Origin: Zygnema cylindricum
Taxonomy: Eukaryota; Streptophyta; Zygnematophyceae; Zygnematales; Zygnemataceae
Direction of reading: 5' to 3'
DNA length: 64,000 bases
NCBI GenBank assembly: GCA_037447655.1
Contig: JBBHKE010001655.1
Location: 1 to 64,000 of the forward strand
Part shown: positions 19,647 through 31,302 of the stretch, in pieces
How positions within the stretch are numbered: position 1 is the first letter of the stretch
How the letters are laid out: each line of letters starts with the position of its first letter
Notes under the pieces: model-generated
Database searches by the model: none
Told to the model about the DNA's origin: nothing
The model's input: only the letters and a program-made list of their open reading frames with translations
Translations under genes and position numbers: made by a program

Positions 19647-19872
19647 AACCGTTACAACCGTGAATCGCAATTAGCGTTAATGTTTTTTTCGCCTCTTAAA
19701 ACATCTTTTCTCCGTACACACTTGTCGGATTGTGGATCTGACGGTTGCGATTGAAAGGTAACATTCTCAGCTGCCGATTGGCGGTCTTAAATTCAAAACT
19801 CGACAAGTGTGTACGGAGAAAAGATGTTTTCAGTGGCGAAAAAAATATTAACTCTAATTACGATTCAGGCTT
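19647..19872. mobile_element. Fold-back MITE, about 225 bp
   Basis: An imperfect inverted repeat. The left arm (GCGTTAATGTTTTTTTCGCC, ending near CTCCGTACACACTTGTCG) is mirrored by the right arm (CGACAAGTGTGTACGGAG to TAATTACGATTC). The loop is about 70 bp. The outer ends resemble the mariner-like MITE termini GTGAATCGC...ATTAGCGTTA. Confidence 0.65.
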
Positions 19873-20446
19873 GTAAACAATTGTCGTCTACCGGCCTACC
19901 ATACTATATGCATATATCACGCATTCCAAGATTTGCGGGAGGCGAGACAGCAGTACGCCACGTGGAAGGTTAAATTTACTCAAATGAAAACGTTCCTTCA
20001 GAATTAGCCACGTGCCTTCAGATATGTTTGTCGTATAGAATTGTCAATGCGCACGGCCGTACACGTAAGCCTTTATATATATTCAGGACATATGTTTGGG
20101 AGGTTTGACACGTGGACAAATCATTAGTTTTTGGATTTTGTATATCGAACGGGTTTTTCCGATAGTCCATATTTTGAGAGACTTCCCTATCATTACGATA
20201 ACGAGCTAAGATAATTCACGATATATTTTCACAATATCAAAACATCGGTGAGATGTAGAAACAGTTCATACAGTCAGAATCGTAGTTTCCCGTAATTCCG
20301 TACCTACAAGGTACATCTTGAATCGCTATTAGCGTTAATAACGCTAATGCGGCGCCCCCAAATTTCGAACCTCGAACCTAAAATATAATTAATAATACTA
20401 ATTAATTATTACATTAAATGGGGTACTGGTTAATTAGCGTTAATAA
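19873..20446. other. Intergenic, MITE debris
   Basis: 20310-20350 carries a mariner-like MITE left end (TTGAATCGCTATTAGCG) without a visible partner. CACGTG occurs near 19958, 20028 and 20111. No gene seen. Confidence 0.4.
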
Positions 20447-21174
20447 GGGTGAAGTTCCATCAGATGTTTCTGTAATCGTACGGCCAACTCTACAGACCGG
20501 GTCGATTGAGTCGAAGTTCCATCACGAAGAGTCTATAAACCACGTGTTCTAAATTGATTGGCGCCACGCAAGCTACGATACGATATTGAATATCTTTCAA
20601 ATTTTTAGCACCAACAAACTCAACTTCAAATCTTTAATTGCATACCATGTACCTGCATACGAAATCATCATACGACATAACTTTTATACTTTTTGTAGAC
20701 GCCAGTATTTACACAAGCTCATTTTTTAGGGTTTCTGTTTTCGAACATAACGGAAGTCCTTTGAGAGAAGTAGTGTGACGAACAAAAGCTACCGAAAATA
20801 GCGTGACGAAGGAATGTTACAAAATTCCATTTTTATTTCTGGTTGTATTTTGGAAAGAACGTGTCATGTGCAAATCTAGTGATTTTTCGTTGGTTGTGCA
20901 TTGTAACACGTAGCTTAATCGTCCAACGTGTCACAATTTTTTATTTTATGTATCTGCCAACCCACCTCCTCGAGGTGGGTTGACAGTTACAAAGAAAAAT
21001 GAAGCGAACGCCTCGCAGAAGAACATCCGACGGTCAGTATTACCTCCCACACCTTCGGAGAGTATTGGCAAGATTCTCTGTAATGTTGTTTTTCGTATAA
21101 AAACAAAATAAGCGGTACGGATAGTCGCAGATTCTTATAAACTACCCCACTTTTCGTCTGATGGAACGTCACCC
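20447..21174. mobile_element. PIF/Harbinger-like non-autonomous element, 728 bp
   Basis: The inverted ends are GGGTGAAGTTCCATCAGA and TCTGATGGAACGTCACCC, directly flanked by TAA at 20444-20446 and 21175-21177. It carries the internal palindrome AACCCACCTC/GAGGTGGGTT (20959-20981). A sister copy lies at 48510-49222 and a diverged relative at 4139-5254. No transposase. Confidence 0.8.
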
Positions 21175-21261
21175 TAACTCTAATGTTATGGTCATTTTGA
21201 ATAGTATGGTGTACGGAATGTGTCAGACCATACAAAAGCTGCTCATTACAGGCGTACATAA

Positions 21262-22041
21262 TAACGATACGACCCCATGTACTTATAACTTAGCGAACTT
21301 ATTTTGTATTTTAGCGCGGATCTGTCGAACCCGGATTTCAGGTGTCTCTATGTGTTTAATCAAAATTGTTACTTAAGTTTATGCCAATTGTATACGCCGA
21401 CAATACTTGTAACAACTGTCACCGTGTACAATTTGTCTTTGCCACACCGTATTTTTTTGAAACCTTTTGAAGCGTCGCAAGACACATCGTAATTTTTGAA
21501 AAGATTCGGTATGTCGCATGTCATCGCGTGACATCGTAGACGTACAACCTTGTTGCCGTGGCTGTACGACATGCCTTTGCGTAAACCTCTTCCGGCCTGC
21601 CGCCATGACATCGCAGATTTTTCACCTTCACAAATTTTTCAACTTTGAGTGAAATGACAATGACTCTCGAGACCCCTCCAAAAAAAAAATCGTAAAAGGG
21701 GCATGCATACAAAAACAAACAACCCTGTACTTTTTTCAGTTGTCAAAAACTTTTGAAAACTTTTCACATGAGGGATTTTATTTTTCTATTGGTGTTAACG
21801 GATTTGCTTAGCTTAAAACATATTGCCAATGTGTTTTATGATAAGTTTGAAGATGACGTGACAGTGGGTCGAAAAAACGCAAGACGACAAATTTTCGTAC
21901 ATCCTAGGTTCGAGAATGACGCAAGTTGTACTCTACACATTTAAGATTTCTTCGTAGGGTCGCAACTTAGGCAGTACAACACGAAGTTTGAAAGGAAAAC
22001 GATAGAAATAAACGCGAACTTAGCCACATGGGGCCATACCC
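21262..22041. mobile_element. Degenerate Harbinger-like element related to 41361-42139
   Basis: The right end ACATGGGGCCATACCC is followed by TAA. The left end has decayed (ACGACCCCATGTAC). Internal landmarks such as TTTTAGCGCGGATCTG and GTGTCTCTATGTGT match the 41.4-kb copy in order. Short frames inside are not conserved. Confidence 0.5.
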
Positions 22042-22044
22042 TAA

Positions 22045-22994
22045 GTGTCAAAAAAAGGAGTCGACACGGGAAATTAATTGCGTCACCATATAAAAGGGTA
22101 CTCAGATTTGATATAAAGAGGAGGAAAATTCTCGCGAACCTATTTTCACATGTTCAAACGTTGGATATGTGAACACAAGTTATAACGGCTACAATGTGGG
22201 AAAAATGTTCCCAAATTAGAGTTATGAACAAATTAGAATTAATGGTTTTTGCCGAAAGCGCAAAAATCCCAAATTAAAGTTTATAACACTAATTTTTTTT
22301 TTACACTAATTATTTTTTAACGCCAATAACGATTCACAATGTGCTGTCGCAAAGTGGCTACATATAGCATAGACGTTTCAATCGTACGTAATTATTGAAC
22401 TTGTTCTTTGCGCATAGTCGTTACCGTTATTAACACTAATTCGATCGCGGCTTGTTTTAGCCAGAAATCATGAAGTAGCCTTGATAATACTATTTATGAG
22501 AGTAGACTATAATTGGCAACGTCTCATATAATATATTATTAACAAAAAGTACTATAATATTTAGTCTAATTTTGCATCTACAATAATAAACTCTTAAACG
22601 CTACACGGCCCATCGTTATTATCATTATTAACACTAGTTGGTTGCTACTTCTTCTGTCTGAAATCACAAAATTGCCCTAACGACACTATTTAAGGTGATG
22701 GACTCCAACTTCCACATCTTTTTTGACTAAATTATTATTTTTTCTTCTAATTTCGAGCTATCACCAACAAGTGTATTTGTATAAAAGACAACACATTGTT
22801 ATTAATTTCAACAACAAGGCTTAGAATTTAACAACTCATAAATGGTGTTAAAAACAATAATTTAGAGTATAATTCACCATGTAATCTTCTGAGTAAATAA
22901 CTAGTATGTATTTTGTTTGAATTAATGCGATTACAATGTCCCATGGTACGTTTAAAATGAGGTTATTGTAAAACAAAATCGATTCGTTCACTGT
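22045..22994. other. Intergenic AT-rich stretch, no gene
   Basis: A mariner-like MITE right end (AATAACGATTCACAATGTG) lies at 22326-22344. Otherwise unremarkable AT-rich DNA. Confidence 0.4.
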
Positions 22995-23195
22995 AAACAA
23001 CTTGTATATAGTGTTTTGTTAACTTGTATATAGTGTTTTGTTAACTTGTATGTAATGTTTTGTTAACTTGAATACAATGTTTTTGTTAACTTGTATACAA
23101 TGTTTTGTTAACTTGTGTACAATGTTTTGTTAACTTGTGTACAGCGTTTTGTTAACTTGTATAGAGTGTTTTGTTAATTTGTGTACAGTGTTTTA
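22995..23195 (+). repeat. 22-bp minisatellite, about nine units
   Basis: Direct head-to-tail units of TTAACTTGTATACAATGTTTTG with few differences and no spacers. Confidence 0.9.
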
Positions 23196-23204
23196 TTAAT
23201 GTTG

Positions 23205-23748
23205 AAAAGAGGTAATTAATAGTTCACTTCCCTATTTTAGTTTTGTTTTAAAGAAAGAGAGTAAGGATCAAAGGCGCGCCATGGCTGCCGCCATATTTAG
23301 AAAGTGGCAATTTTGCAGTTAAGGGTGTTTTGGCTAAAATGATACATATGTCTGATTTGAACCTGTGACCTCTAGGTTCTTTAGAGACTAACGCCTTGAC
23401 CATTAAGGCGTTACAAAACGATACACGTGACGGGTTTCATAAATATATAAACATTAACGAAACAGCTAATTAACAGCAGACTAACCAAAATGAGCAATTT
23501 CTGCATGTACGCGAATTTGAACCGTGTAAAATATGTTTTGATCGGACGGCCGGCATTAAAGCCACCACGCGAAGTGAGCTTTTCGGCGGCATACGGATAT
23601 AGCGTCACGCGGTGCCACGTGGTGCCACATTATTTGATACCGGAGAAGATGGGAGGAGGAACCATGGCTTCCGATATGACAGGTGTCACCTTGTAGACCT
23701 TGTCGTACAATAGTTGTACAATAAGTACATCGCCCATTGTACCTTCTT
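23205..23748 (+). mobile_element. Truncated copia-type LTR (family copy A)
   Basis: Aligns from AGGTAATTAATAGTTCACTTCCC to ACATCGCCCATTGTACC with the LTR on the - strand at 60545-61440. The last 300 bp or so are replaced by another repeat at 23755. It contains the antisense tRNA-like block at 23353-23410 (on the - strand: A-box-like TAATGGTCAAGGCG, B-box-like GGTTCAAATC) and GCCACGTGG. Confidence 0.7.
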
Positions 23749-23754
23749 GTGGAT

Positions 23755-24105
23755 TAGGCCGGGTGATTAAAAAACAAAAAATACAAATTTGGATAAAGCC
23801 AGATTTGACCCTAATCCGTACGCAATCTGTACCCAGCCAACCTCGTCGGATCTGGAACGGATTTCGGTGCCAAATAATGGGGGTCTGCCAGCTTCGTTCG
23901 GGTGATTTGAAATAAAAAAAACAAAAAAACGGGTACAACCAGATTCGGGTTCCCCGATTGTGAGCTCTGTCCATAGTGCACGTAGAGCTGTGCGACGCCA
24001 TGGCGATTATCCCCGAAACAGGTTGCGCAGTTTGAGCGCGTGTTGTGTGCACACTGCATGGTTGCGTGGCAAAGTATCGCCTCCGCCCTCGACTATGCAT
24101 GCTTT
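23755..24105 (+). repeat. Dispersed repeat, copy also at 38690-38995
   Basis: Both copies share the order GGCCGGGTGATTAAAAAAC, CAGATTCGGGT, CACGTAGAGCTGTGC, GTGCGCAGTTGGAGCGCG, then GCAAAGTATCGCCTCCGCCC. The unit GGTGATT...GGGTACAGCC itself occurs twice in tandem. Type unknown; no coding capacity. Confidence 0.6.
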
Positions 24106-24332
24106 ATAAATACTATTCACCACCACAATACGAGGGGGGGTGTTAGCGTTACCACTGTTAAAGTCGAACAAATGTCGAAGGGTTTTGCTTCTATTCCATA
24201 TGGTATGTTTGTTGTCTTATTATGTGTCTTTAGCTTCACGCTAAAACATTACACACGTTTTTGTCTCGATAATGCTCGGGTCTGTTAATGGTACCTCATT
24301 AGTCTCATAATATGTATTTGGCGAGTGTTGTC

Positions 24333-25287
24333 TTTAGAAATTAAAGGTTCTCTCAATATTTTATAGGTTATTTTGAAAATGAGGTAATCAATAGTTCACT
24401 TCTATATTTTAGTTAGACTCTAAAAAGAGAGAGAGAATCATAGACACGCCATGGCTGCCGCCTTGTTTAGAATTGGAAGACTACAATAGAGGGTATTTTT
24501 ATCAAAATGTTGCCCTACAACGGATTTGAGCCTAATACATACGGGCTACGTATAGACGCCTTAACCATTAAGGCGCTACAAAACGATACATGTATGAAGT
24601 TTGATTAGTACTTCAATTTTGACACGTTGGCTAAAATCATACCAAATTGACGAAGAGGCGCATATGAAAAAATCTATGCACGAACGCGAATCCAAACCGT
24701 GTAAATTAATTTGATCGGACGACCGTCGTTGCAGTCGCCACCCGGAATGAGATTTTGGCGCCCTTTGGAGATAGTGTCACGGGATGCCACGTGGTGCTAC
24801 ATTATTGGATGCCGGGGAAGATGGGAGGAGGAACCATGGCTCCCGATTTGACATGTGTCACCTTGAAGGCCATGTCGTACAATGGTTGTACATTAAGTAC
24901 ATCGGCCACTGTACTTTCTTGTACTATATAGTGTTCCTATTGGACTAGGGTTTAGCAGTACGTATACGTGAGTAGGTAGACTAGGACTTAGGAAAATTTA
25001 GGTACCTCTCTCTAAGAGAGCTTACAAATGTAAAGGTCATCTTTGACCTGCCATAACTTACTGCTGAGGGGAGCAAATTCAAAGATTCTTACTGCTCAGG
25101 GGAGCAAATTCAAAGATTCTTTTTGCTATTGACTCACAAGAGTCTTTTGTTCACAGGGGTGAAGGTGTTCAGAGTTTTTGTTTGCCAGGGTGGCAATTAT
25201 TCTTGTCGAAACACAAAGGGGTCAAAGTTATCCTAGGGGCTTCGTGTGAGCTGCCCATTTTGAGGACCTATAGAGGTCTCAAAATTG
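24333..25287 (+). mobile_element. Solo copia-type LTR (family copy B)
   Basis: Runs from TTTAGAAATTAAAGG to the terminal hairpin TTTTGAGGACC...GGTCTCAAAA and AATTGC. It is about 955 bp, close to the 3' LTR at 35576-36533. The antisense tRNA-like block is at 24521-24579. The TG/CA ends are eroded and no target duplication is visible. It is directly followed by a LINE fragment at 25288. Confidence 0.7.
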
Positions 25288-26165
25288 CTCTTCAGACAGA
25301 TTTGTTTCACGTGGACAACCTTCCTCACTTTTTAGATCCCCAAGTGGCCTTTGCTCTCCTCACAAAGTGTTTCCCCCACCGACCCTCCTACTTTACTTGC
25401 ACTTCCTCTCCAACCCCATCATTTGTGTCCTCACTTTCTGCTTTGATGATCCCCTTATCGATGTCCTCCACATTTTGTTGGGCCGTGGAGCTTTTGATCG
25501 CGAGTCTGGCGCCACGCATCCAAGCTTTTTTTCCTTTCTCGGCCGGCGGTTTGGGTTTACTCTCGACGGCGCGTGTTGCTCTAGCCGCCTACTTGGGAAG
25601 TTGGTGCCTTGTAGCTTTCACTATTGTCTTTCGTTTTTTGCCTAGGGACACTACTATTCTTGCGGCCGTGGTTCCTCGTGTTTCAGATGGCGAGCTCGCC
25701 TTCCAACGTTCCCTTTTAGATGCATCACGTTCTTTTAATTTGGCTGCTATTGAGGACATGTCGATTTTTTCCACTCTTGTTACGACATTAGTTGCACGTG
25801 TTCAGGAATCTTATTCTGATTAGGTTGTCGATGCTATTAAATCTGTGCTTATGGAGGGGCTCCCTTCCAATTTTTCGCGTGCATGCTTCTTGTTTTGTGG
25901 TGAACCTGGCTCTCGAGCTTGGCTATTGGATGTCCCTATCTTATCCACTCTTCGTTTCACCCCAGCTCAGTTCTCGACGGCCCTTAGGTTCCGGCTTGGC
26001 CTCCCTCACCCACCTTTGCTTTGCTCACCTGTTTGCTCCTGTGGCCATGTTCTCGAGCCCGACGGCGTCCATTTGCTTTGTTGCTCCCACGGGGGCGAGT
26101 TGATTTAGGTGAACGACACGATTCGAGACAACATCGCTACTATCTTTTTTGAGGTGGGATTAGTA
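25288..26165 (+). pseudogene. Non-LTR retrotransposon fragment (RT C-terminus), broken
   Basis: Related to the - strand relic at 15.5-16.6 kb. Shared segments include GELAFQRSLLDAS, DMSIFSTLVTTLVARVQESYSD, RLGLPHPPLL, then the zinc-motif region CSCGHVLEPDGVHLLCCSHGGE and DTIRDNIATI. Stops interrupt the frame near 25822 and 26106, and the endonuclease part is missing. It includes the upstream segment around FPFSAGGLGLLSTARVALAAY, typical of LINE polyprotein C-terminal halves. Confidence 0.6.
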
Positions 26166-27203
26166 GGGAAAACTCTATCTCTCTCTCCCTCGCTATAGAT
26201 CCCAGAGTCTAGTCAGTATAAATGGAAAACAAATTACAATATTTTTTTCCAATAAGATTTTGTTGGTTTTCTGAGAACTACATCACCATATGTTTTTTTC
26301 ACTCCGTAAAAAAACAGAAGATCCACACAAGGGCCATGTATACCCTTAGACCGAGAATGTGGGGATGTTAACCGTAATGCTTCACAATAGAGTGTTTATC
26401 TTACTTCGCTACGAATGACAACCATTGCATCTCAAACCATGTCATGTGTTAATGTACACTCCCTACCATGTGAGCAACGTAGCGAGGGGATGCATAGTTG
26501 ATTGTTGAGCTGACCACCAAGCAACAAGGCTTGCGTAAGCGCAAAGAGTGCGCCAGATAGAGACATAAGCAAAGTAAAGAAGGAAAATGAGGAGAAGACC
26601 ACAGAAGTGAGGTAACAACTAGTTGAAACACAAGCTAATGTCGGCCTTTGACCCCGATATAGATTGAGATTATCCTCGCGCTTTAGAGGTAGAGAGCATC
26701 TTAAGAAAATTCATTTTTTTAATAAAACCTACCTTATTGCAAATATGTTATTTTACCCATTAGTCATTTTTTGTGATGAGGAAGAGGATGAAAGGCTGTC
26801 ATCCCTAGCCGGGACTAGTAAAATTGAACTAAGAGGTATTAACGATTATTAAAATGAAAATGAACCCTCATTTAGGGGAGATACCACATGAGTTACAATA
26901 CGAGTGTTGTTAAGTAGTAAAATAATACGAATAAAATAATATTTGATGCCATTGGAACCAAGCTTTTTTGGAAAGCAGTTAGCGCTATGGTGGCTACATG
27001 ACGAAACCGGGATCCACAAAAGAGATTGTTATAACAACTTGTTTACGATCGAGTGGTCTTTCTTGGCAATCACATATACAATAATTGAATAATTGATGTA
27101 ATATAAAAAATAAAGTATTATCAAAATCTAAATGAGCAAACTAAAAAGAGTTACGAGGTTAAGAGTTAAGAATCAGTGTTATTAACACTAATAGCGATTC
27201 ACA
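26166..27203. other. Intergenic, no gene
   Basis: AT-rich DNA without credible genes. The right end of a mariner-like MITE (TAATAGCGATTCACAGTGTAG) lies at 27189-27208. Confidence 0.4.
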
Positions 27204-27520
27204 GTGTAGTGTTGCATATCGGGTACAAATTTATTGCAACAAATTCGATATATCGAATGGTCGGAGGACTCGATATATCCCTCCGAGATTAACAAAAATT
27301 ATCGCGATATATTTCGAAGGAAGTGGGTGCCAATACTGATTTTTAAAGTAAGACCCCCCCCCCCCCCCCCAAAGCGAGGGCGCGTCATGACGGGTGGAGG
27401 GGGACTTTTGTTTTTTTTTTGGCTTAAAATTCACCTTGATATATCGCGATAAAAATACATCTTGTTATCGTCCGATATATCGACCAAAAATCGCAATATT
27501 GAGCTTCTCGATATACAGTA
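27204..27520. mobile_element. hAT-type MITE, partial, with C-run/G-rich centre
   Basis: The left end is TAGTGTTGCATATCGGGTAC. The arms hold ATTCGATATATCGAATGG-like palindromes, and a C run at 27354-27370 faces a G-rich arm. The right end has decayed into ATATCGACC at about 27520. Same family as 4151-4591. Confidence 0.55.
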
Positions 27521-28015
27521 CTGTATAATTCTTGATCCAATTGAATGGACAATCGAGTAATCCTCTATTGTACTTCTATAATGTACTTTAAAATCGAATT
27601 GGCTCGGCACTAACACAATAAACAGAGTTGCATGGTCAATTACGAAAGTGTGCATGTTAGTACAACTATTACACACGTTTGTAACGAGCAAGTGTCTTTC
27701 GAGCAATTTTTTTTAGTAATATTAATGTTGTGTATTGGTGGACATTTGTCGATAACTGCGAGTCATCCTCCTGGTGAGACCAGTTGGTGCGAGTCCTCTT
27801 CTTTGTGGAAGTCCTCCTCTACGTGCAAGTCCTCCTCCTAGTTAGAGTCACCCCTTCTCTTTTGGCCTACCGAGAATCGATAACTGCCACAATATATTGG
27901 TAATGGTGTTATCGCAATAACAAATCGATGTTATCGATTTTTTTATAGCGATTACACCGGTTCAATAACCGTAGGTATATCTGTATATGTGTGTGTATAA
28001 ATATATAAAAAAATG
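27521..28015. other. Intergenic, short GAGTCCTCCTCT repeat
   Basis: 27770-27845 has three to four units of GTGCGAGTCCTCYTCTT. Nothing else recognisable. Confidence 0.4.
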
Positions 28016-28693
28016 TATAAAATTTTCACAGGTCTCCAAAGTCTCGAGCCTTCGGACAAGATGACCGTAAAATCTTTGCCGAAAACAAATACGGTTTTTT
28101 CTTGAAAGTCAGCAGAGTGAAGGAGATCTTTGAGGTACATTGACGCGGTACACTTGCGAAGTACACGTACATAATACGCAAGTACGAAATTCCATACGAA
28201 AATGGTCGGTTCTCAAATCTTTGACAATTTTAGAGATTTGATTGTCAACTTCCAATGACCACTCAAATCAAAACACGTATGTAAAAACCTGTTTACAGAA
28301 GATATGCGATGTTAACCGAGGCCTCTGTAATACAGAAATTTTGATGTCCGTACTATTACAGATGCCTCCTCATGTAACCATACCCCAAATAAGTAATCAT
28401 ATGAATTACAGAATTTGTACTTTTTTGTCGGTTACATTTTGCGGCGTCTACCTTTAAGTCACGGAACGAAAATCACAGCGTACGTGGCGTATCAGACAAT
28501 ATGTTTTTTTCACTAAAATAACATATAATATTAAAATATAAAATATTAAATTTAAAAAAATACTATATATCGCGATATATATCGCGATAGTTTATGTTGG
28601 TCTCGGTACGATATATTGAGAAGTCTGCTCGATCAATATTCGATATATCGAATATCAAAATTATCGCGATATGAATTTACCCGATACCCAACA
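28016..28693. mobile_element. Composite Harbinger-segment plus hAT right end
   Basis: Collinear with 3405-4081: CACAGGTCTCCAAAGTCTCG, GAAAGTCAGCAGAGTGAAGG, the tract GCCTCCTCATGTAACCATAC, and finally the hAT end ACCCGATACCCAACACTA. Because both components recur in the same order, they moved as one larger non-autonomous hAT element. Confidence 0.55.
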
Positions 28694-31257
28694 CTAGCAA
28701 AAATGCTCGATCGGTACACCGTGAATCGTTATTAGCCTTATGTACTCTATATCGGCACCCCAAAATTTTGACATTGATAATTTTACTTAAATAGAATAAA
28801 TTACACTATTTAAGGACATGGACCATAATTTGCCACGTCTCCTGGCAGTAAATTAAAATGAATGACGCTTTTTTTTTTTTAACACTAATAATTTATATAC
28901 GCTATTTGTTAAGGGTCATTTAGCGTCAAGTTCACTTTTGTCATATCTGTACCTTTTCATTGTATGTGCCGGTGGTCTTGTCCGTACTTTTCATTTCCTA
29001 CGTCAGTCAAGTCTTGCCGTCATATCCGGAAGACTTACTTTTGGTCATGTCCGTACTTCTTTACGACGGTCCAACCTTTTGTACTTTTCATTACATACGT
29101 CGGTCTAGTCTTTTCTACGTACAAAGTCCTTTGACAGTCGGTCCAGTCTTTTGACCCTCGGTCCAGTCTTTCTTTTGTCTAATATACATTTATTAGAATC
29201 TAGACTAGGACCCTTTGTTAGAGCGTAGCGTAAAACATTTAGACTCCACAGTAATTAGCACTGTATATTTTGTATATAAGTGACTCTTCTCACTTAATGA
29301 AATCATCCCAAAATACAAATCAATTCCTCTCTCCAATGCAATGATCTTTCTCTAAAATTCTAATAATATCACATTTCCCAAAAATTCCCAACAACTCAAA
29401 ATCTACATTACAAATCCAATTTTCAACAATCATCGATCCACAAAATTTGGATCTCTCCACCACATGTCAAAACTCCACCTTTCGGATCTCTCTCCCCCAA
29501 ACGTCGAAATTCCACCTTCCACATTTCTCCATCAAACGAATATGTATTTTCCAAAAATAAAATATCATTTCTCATAATTAATCATTTTCATTGAGGGTAG
29601 ACATTTCGGCACTGTCACTAAGTTAACCCTTGGGGCGATGCAAGATTAAACTCGGCACATACCAACACTATGATAAGGCCGATCTCATGGGTACACAGAC
29701 ACCATTACTGCAATACAACCAGCAAGGACAATATTAACCCGCTACAATGCGTGTGACAAGAACCTACATCGACTTAACCTAACATATGATAGATGGGGTG
29801 TGGGCCCATAACCTGTTGTTCTTTGGTCTAAAATAGACCGCAGAAGCCACCCAAACTATCATGCAAAAAACTAAGCAAAAATAGGTCGACGAACAATCAT
29901 TTGAAATGCATCCTCCATTTGACATACAACAACATTTAGGGTTTCATGGAATAATCAACATAAATAAACCCTATGACAACATCTAAGGTTTGATGGAATA
30001 ATCGACATAAACAAACCCTAGGACAAATGCATAAACAATGCATATCAAACATATATAAAATAACATAAATAAATAATAACAAAAGAGTGCAATCTCACAT
30101 AAACATATAATAAAGAAAAGTATATCAATAAACATATTACTCATTATATCATTCAAAGTGCATGACCTAATCGACAACCCTAAAACACTACATCTTTGGT
30201 CCCCACTTTACTAACCAGCATTGATCATTTTCCTAATGAAGCTCAAATCTATATATACACTTGTGAGCTGTTAACAAATCACTAAGTGTCAAAATAACTA
30301 ACATACATTACATAACTGTCATTTAGTCCTATTTAACCATAATATACCATCACTAAGAATAAATTAATCTTAATCGTACACCTGAAAGCCTAGCAATCGT
30401 AAGCGTACACTTGTCTGCATAAACGACAAATAAAGACACACAAATTAAACTGTCGAAAACCCTAATTGATCACTTAAATAACAAATGTCATAATCAATAC
30501 TAATTAATAATACACATAAGACAAAACAATGTTGTATCAAATATTTACACGGACGCGTCCGCAAAATACGCGTCATAAGCGACAACTTGCTTAGTCATTT
30601 GTCGATAAGTCCACGTAGTGAACCGACATCGCATATGTACGGTCCACTAGATAATGCGTCATAAAAAACAATGTGGTCCCTTGGAAATATCGGCGGACGC
30701 CATCCGCCTTCCACGTGTACCACGAATCACTTGGCAAGCAATCCGGAACGTCCAAAAATAAATATCGTGTGATTGACGCGATTTCGTGTCACCACTGCAT
30801 AGAAAATCTCGGCGGACTATATCCGCCGTCCGTCACTCTTAATCGGCACCCTTGGTGTCGCGCCGCGTGGTCATAAGAAAAATCCACTTGTCGAAACCTC
30901 GTCAAGCTATCCAAATTAGTCCGTACCGTTACTACGTACTTTGCCGTACATCTCACGTGTCAAATACGACGCTCCGTACCGGCGGCGTCACATTTAATAA
31001 ATGCGGTCTGTCGCATTATGTTTCGTATGGCGGCCGTACTTTTTCAAACACTTCGAATATTTCAAATCGGATCGCTTCGCGATCCGCCGTCCATTGTTCA
31101 GCGCATTTCGCTCCACTCAATTAGTTAATTAATTTACTCGTGCAATAAACCCCCAATCCGCAAATCCGTTCAAACCTCCACATTAACTCCGGTAATTACG
31201 TAAGCAAGCAAATACACGCACGCATATGCGAAACTGAATCTTCCAAAAACAACAATT
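28694..31257. other. Intergenic, no recognised gene
   Basis: 28716-28800 is a MITE end shared with 2716-2790. 28960-29170 repeats GGTCCAGTCTTTT/CCGTACTTTTCATT words. 29265-29300 (TTTTGTATATAAGTGACTC) has a TATA-like box and may belong to an unassigned LTR. 29940-30025 holds an approximately 55-bp direct repeat around ATAATCAACATAAATAAACCC. 30540-31100 is GC-richer DNA with no conserved frame. Confidence 0.4.
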
Positions 31258-31287
31258 CTAAGGACCTATGGAGGTCTCACAATTGCA

Positions 31288-31302
31288 GGTTATGGGCCCA
31301 CC
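31288..31302 (+). other. Primer binding site for half-tRNA (initiator Met)
   Basis: GGTTATGGGCCCACC is complementary to an initiator-tRNA anticodon stem-loop (GGGCCCAUAACC, anticodon CAU) rather than to a tRNA 3' end. The second copia copy carries the identical sequence on the - strand (55158-55172). The ATG at 31292 that opens the Gag frame lies inside this site. Confidence 0.75.

Noticed and set aside
22995-23195. CRISPR-like array
   Set aside because: Units are head-to-tail without unique spacers, and this is a eukaryotic genome.
23353-23410. Functional tRNA gene on the - strand
   Set aside because: A/B boxes are visible but acceptor and anticodon arms do not pair cleanly; recurs inside LTRs.
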